DNA of 23,209 nucleotides from Actinomycetes bacterium (lineage in GTDB: Bacteria; Actinomycetota; Thermoleophilia; BMS3ABIN01), in NCBI GenBank assembly GCA_021790075.1, contig JAJYIN010000008.1:1-23209 (forward strand), given 5' to 3'. Both the position numbers and the translations under genes were made by a program. Of this stretch, positions 22,997 through 23,209 are shown in pieces. The notes under the pieces are model-generated. The model was not told the origin of the DNA. It did no database searches and saw only the letters and a list, made by a program, of their open reading frames with translations. Every line of letters starts with the position of its first letter. Position 1 is the stretch's first letter.

Positions 22997-23004
22997 CCGT
23001 CCCG

Positions 23005-23020
23005 CCACAATATACTACAT
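23005..23020 (-). promoter_or_regulatory. Candidate NrdR box B
   Basis: On the plus strand CCACAATATACTACAT matches the first half of the NrdR consensus well (CACAATATA) and the second half poorly. It covers the putative -10 element of nrdR. Centre-to-centre distance to box A is 24 bp, shorter than the usual spacing of about 31 bp. Confidence 0.4.
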
Positions 23021-23039
23021 TTCGTGGTTGGAAGATCAA
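23012..23039 (-). promoter_or_regulatory. Candidate promoter of nrdR-nrdJ
   Basis: TTGATC (23034-23039) and TAGTAT (23012-23017) are 16 bp apart on the minus strand, about 50 bp upstream of the nrdR GTG. Beyond it (23040-23209) I see no gene or clear structure up to the window edge. Confidence 0.45.
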
Positions 23040-23209
23040 TTCCTGCCGTGCAAACTGAATGCTACATCCGCGTATGACCCGGGTAAAGAGCCCTCTGAAA
23101 AAGTTTATTGCGCAAATTGCGGTATTTACTCCGGGGCAAAAGCTAACCCTTGAGTTGAGCCTTATTTATTAACCGGTCATGGGCTCTCCGGGTATGGTTG
23201 ACTAGGAGA

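Overview
This 23.2-kb window is GC-rich bacterial chromosome, densely packed with genes and free of rRNA, tRNA, CRISPR arrays or phage. Several features fit a deep-branching member of the Actinomycetota, but this is inference from gene content and no marker was placed phylogenetically: the order topA-tmk-holB, a protein resembling the mycobacterial copper-transport protein MctB, an nrdR-nrdJ pair, a TatA/TatC pair and frequent GTG/TTG starts. Spacing and -10/-35 elements are conventional (TTGACA-N17-TAGAAT before tatA, a perfect TATAAT before the TPR gene and before rhlE).

Layout. 1-2904 (minus): topA, tmk and the start of holB, a DNA replication operon running off the left edge. The topoisomerase is of the archaeal type. 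3115-5099 (minus): a membrane-anchored TPR protein with its own terminator, and an RhlE-like DEAD-box helicase. 5322-6677 (minus) is a flavin disulfide reductase, divergent from a YggT-family membrane protein at 6830-7252 (plus). 7347-7613 (plus) is a 3'-truncated VOC/glyoxalase gene whose stop overlaps the stop of a convergent amidohydrolase (7610-9007, minus). Upstream of the amidohydrolase lies a 180-bp fold-back palindrome (9031-9210).

9432-13080 (plus) is a tightly coupled cell-envelope operon: GT-C mannosyltransferase-like protein, MctB-like protein and polysaccharide deacetylase. It converges on tatA-tatC-GT2 (14987 down to 13101, minus); the GT2 could supply the polyprenyl-phosphate sugar used by the GT-C enzyme. 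15246-18704 (plus): an RlmD/TrmA-type RNA methyltransferase, a uracil-DNA-glycosylase-like protein with a rewritten active-site loop, a presenilin-like polytopic membrane protein and a small membrane protein. 18796-20035 (minus): a diguanylate cyclase with an 87-aa partner. 20114-22965 (minus): nrdR and the B12-dependent ribonucleotide reductase nrdJ, preceded by NrdR-box-like sites at a promoter.

The points most worth following up are the presenilin-like protein with a GVSD in place of GxGD, the archaeal-type topA in a bacterial gene order, the fold-back palindrome beside the amidohydrolase and truncated VOC gene, the UDG-like protein lacking the usual catalytic loop, and the structured leader of the tat operon.
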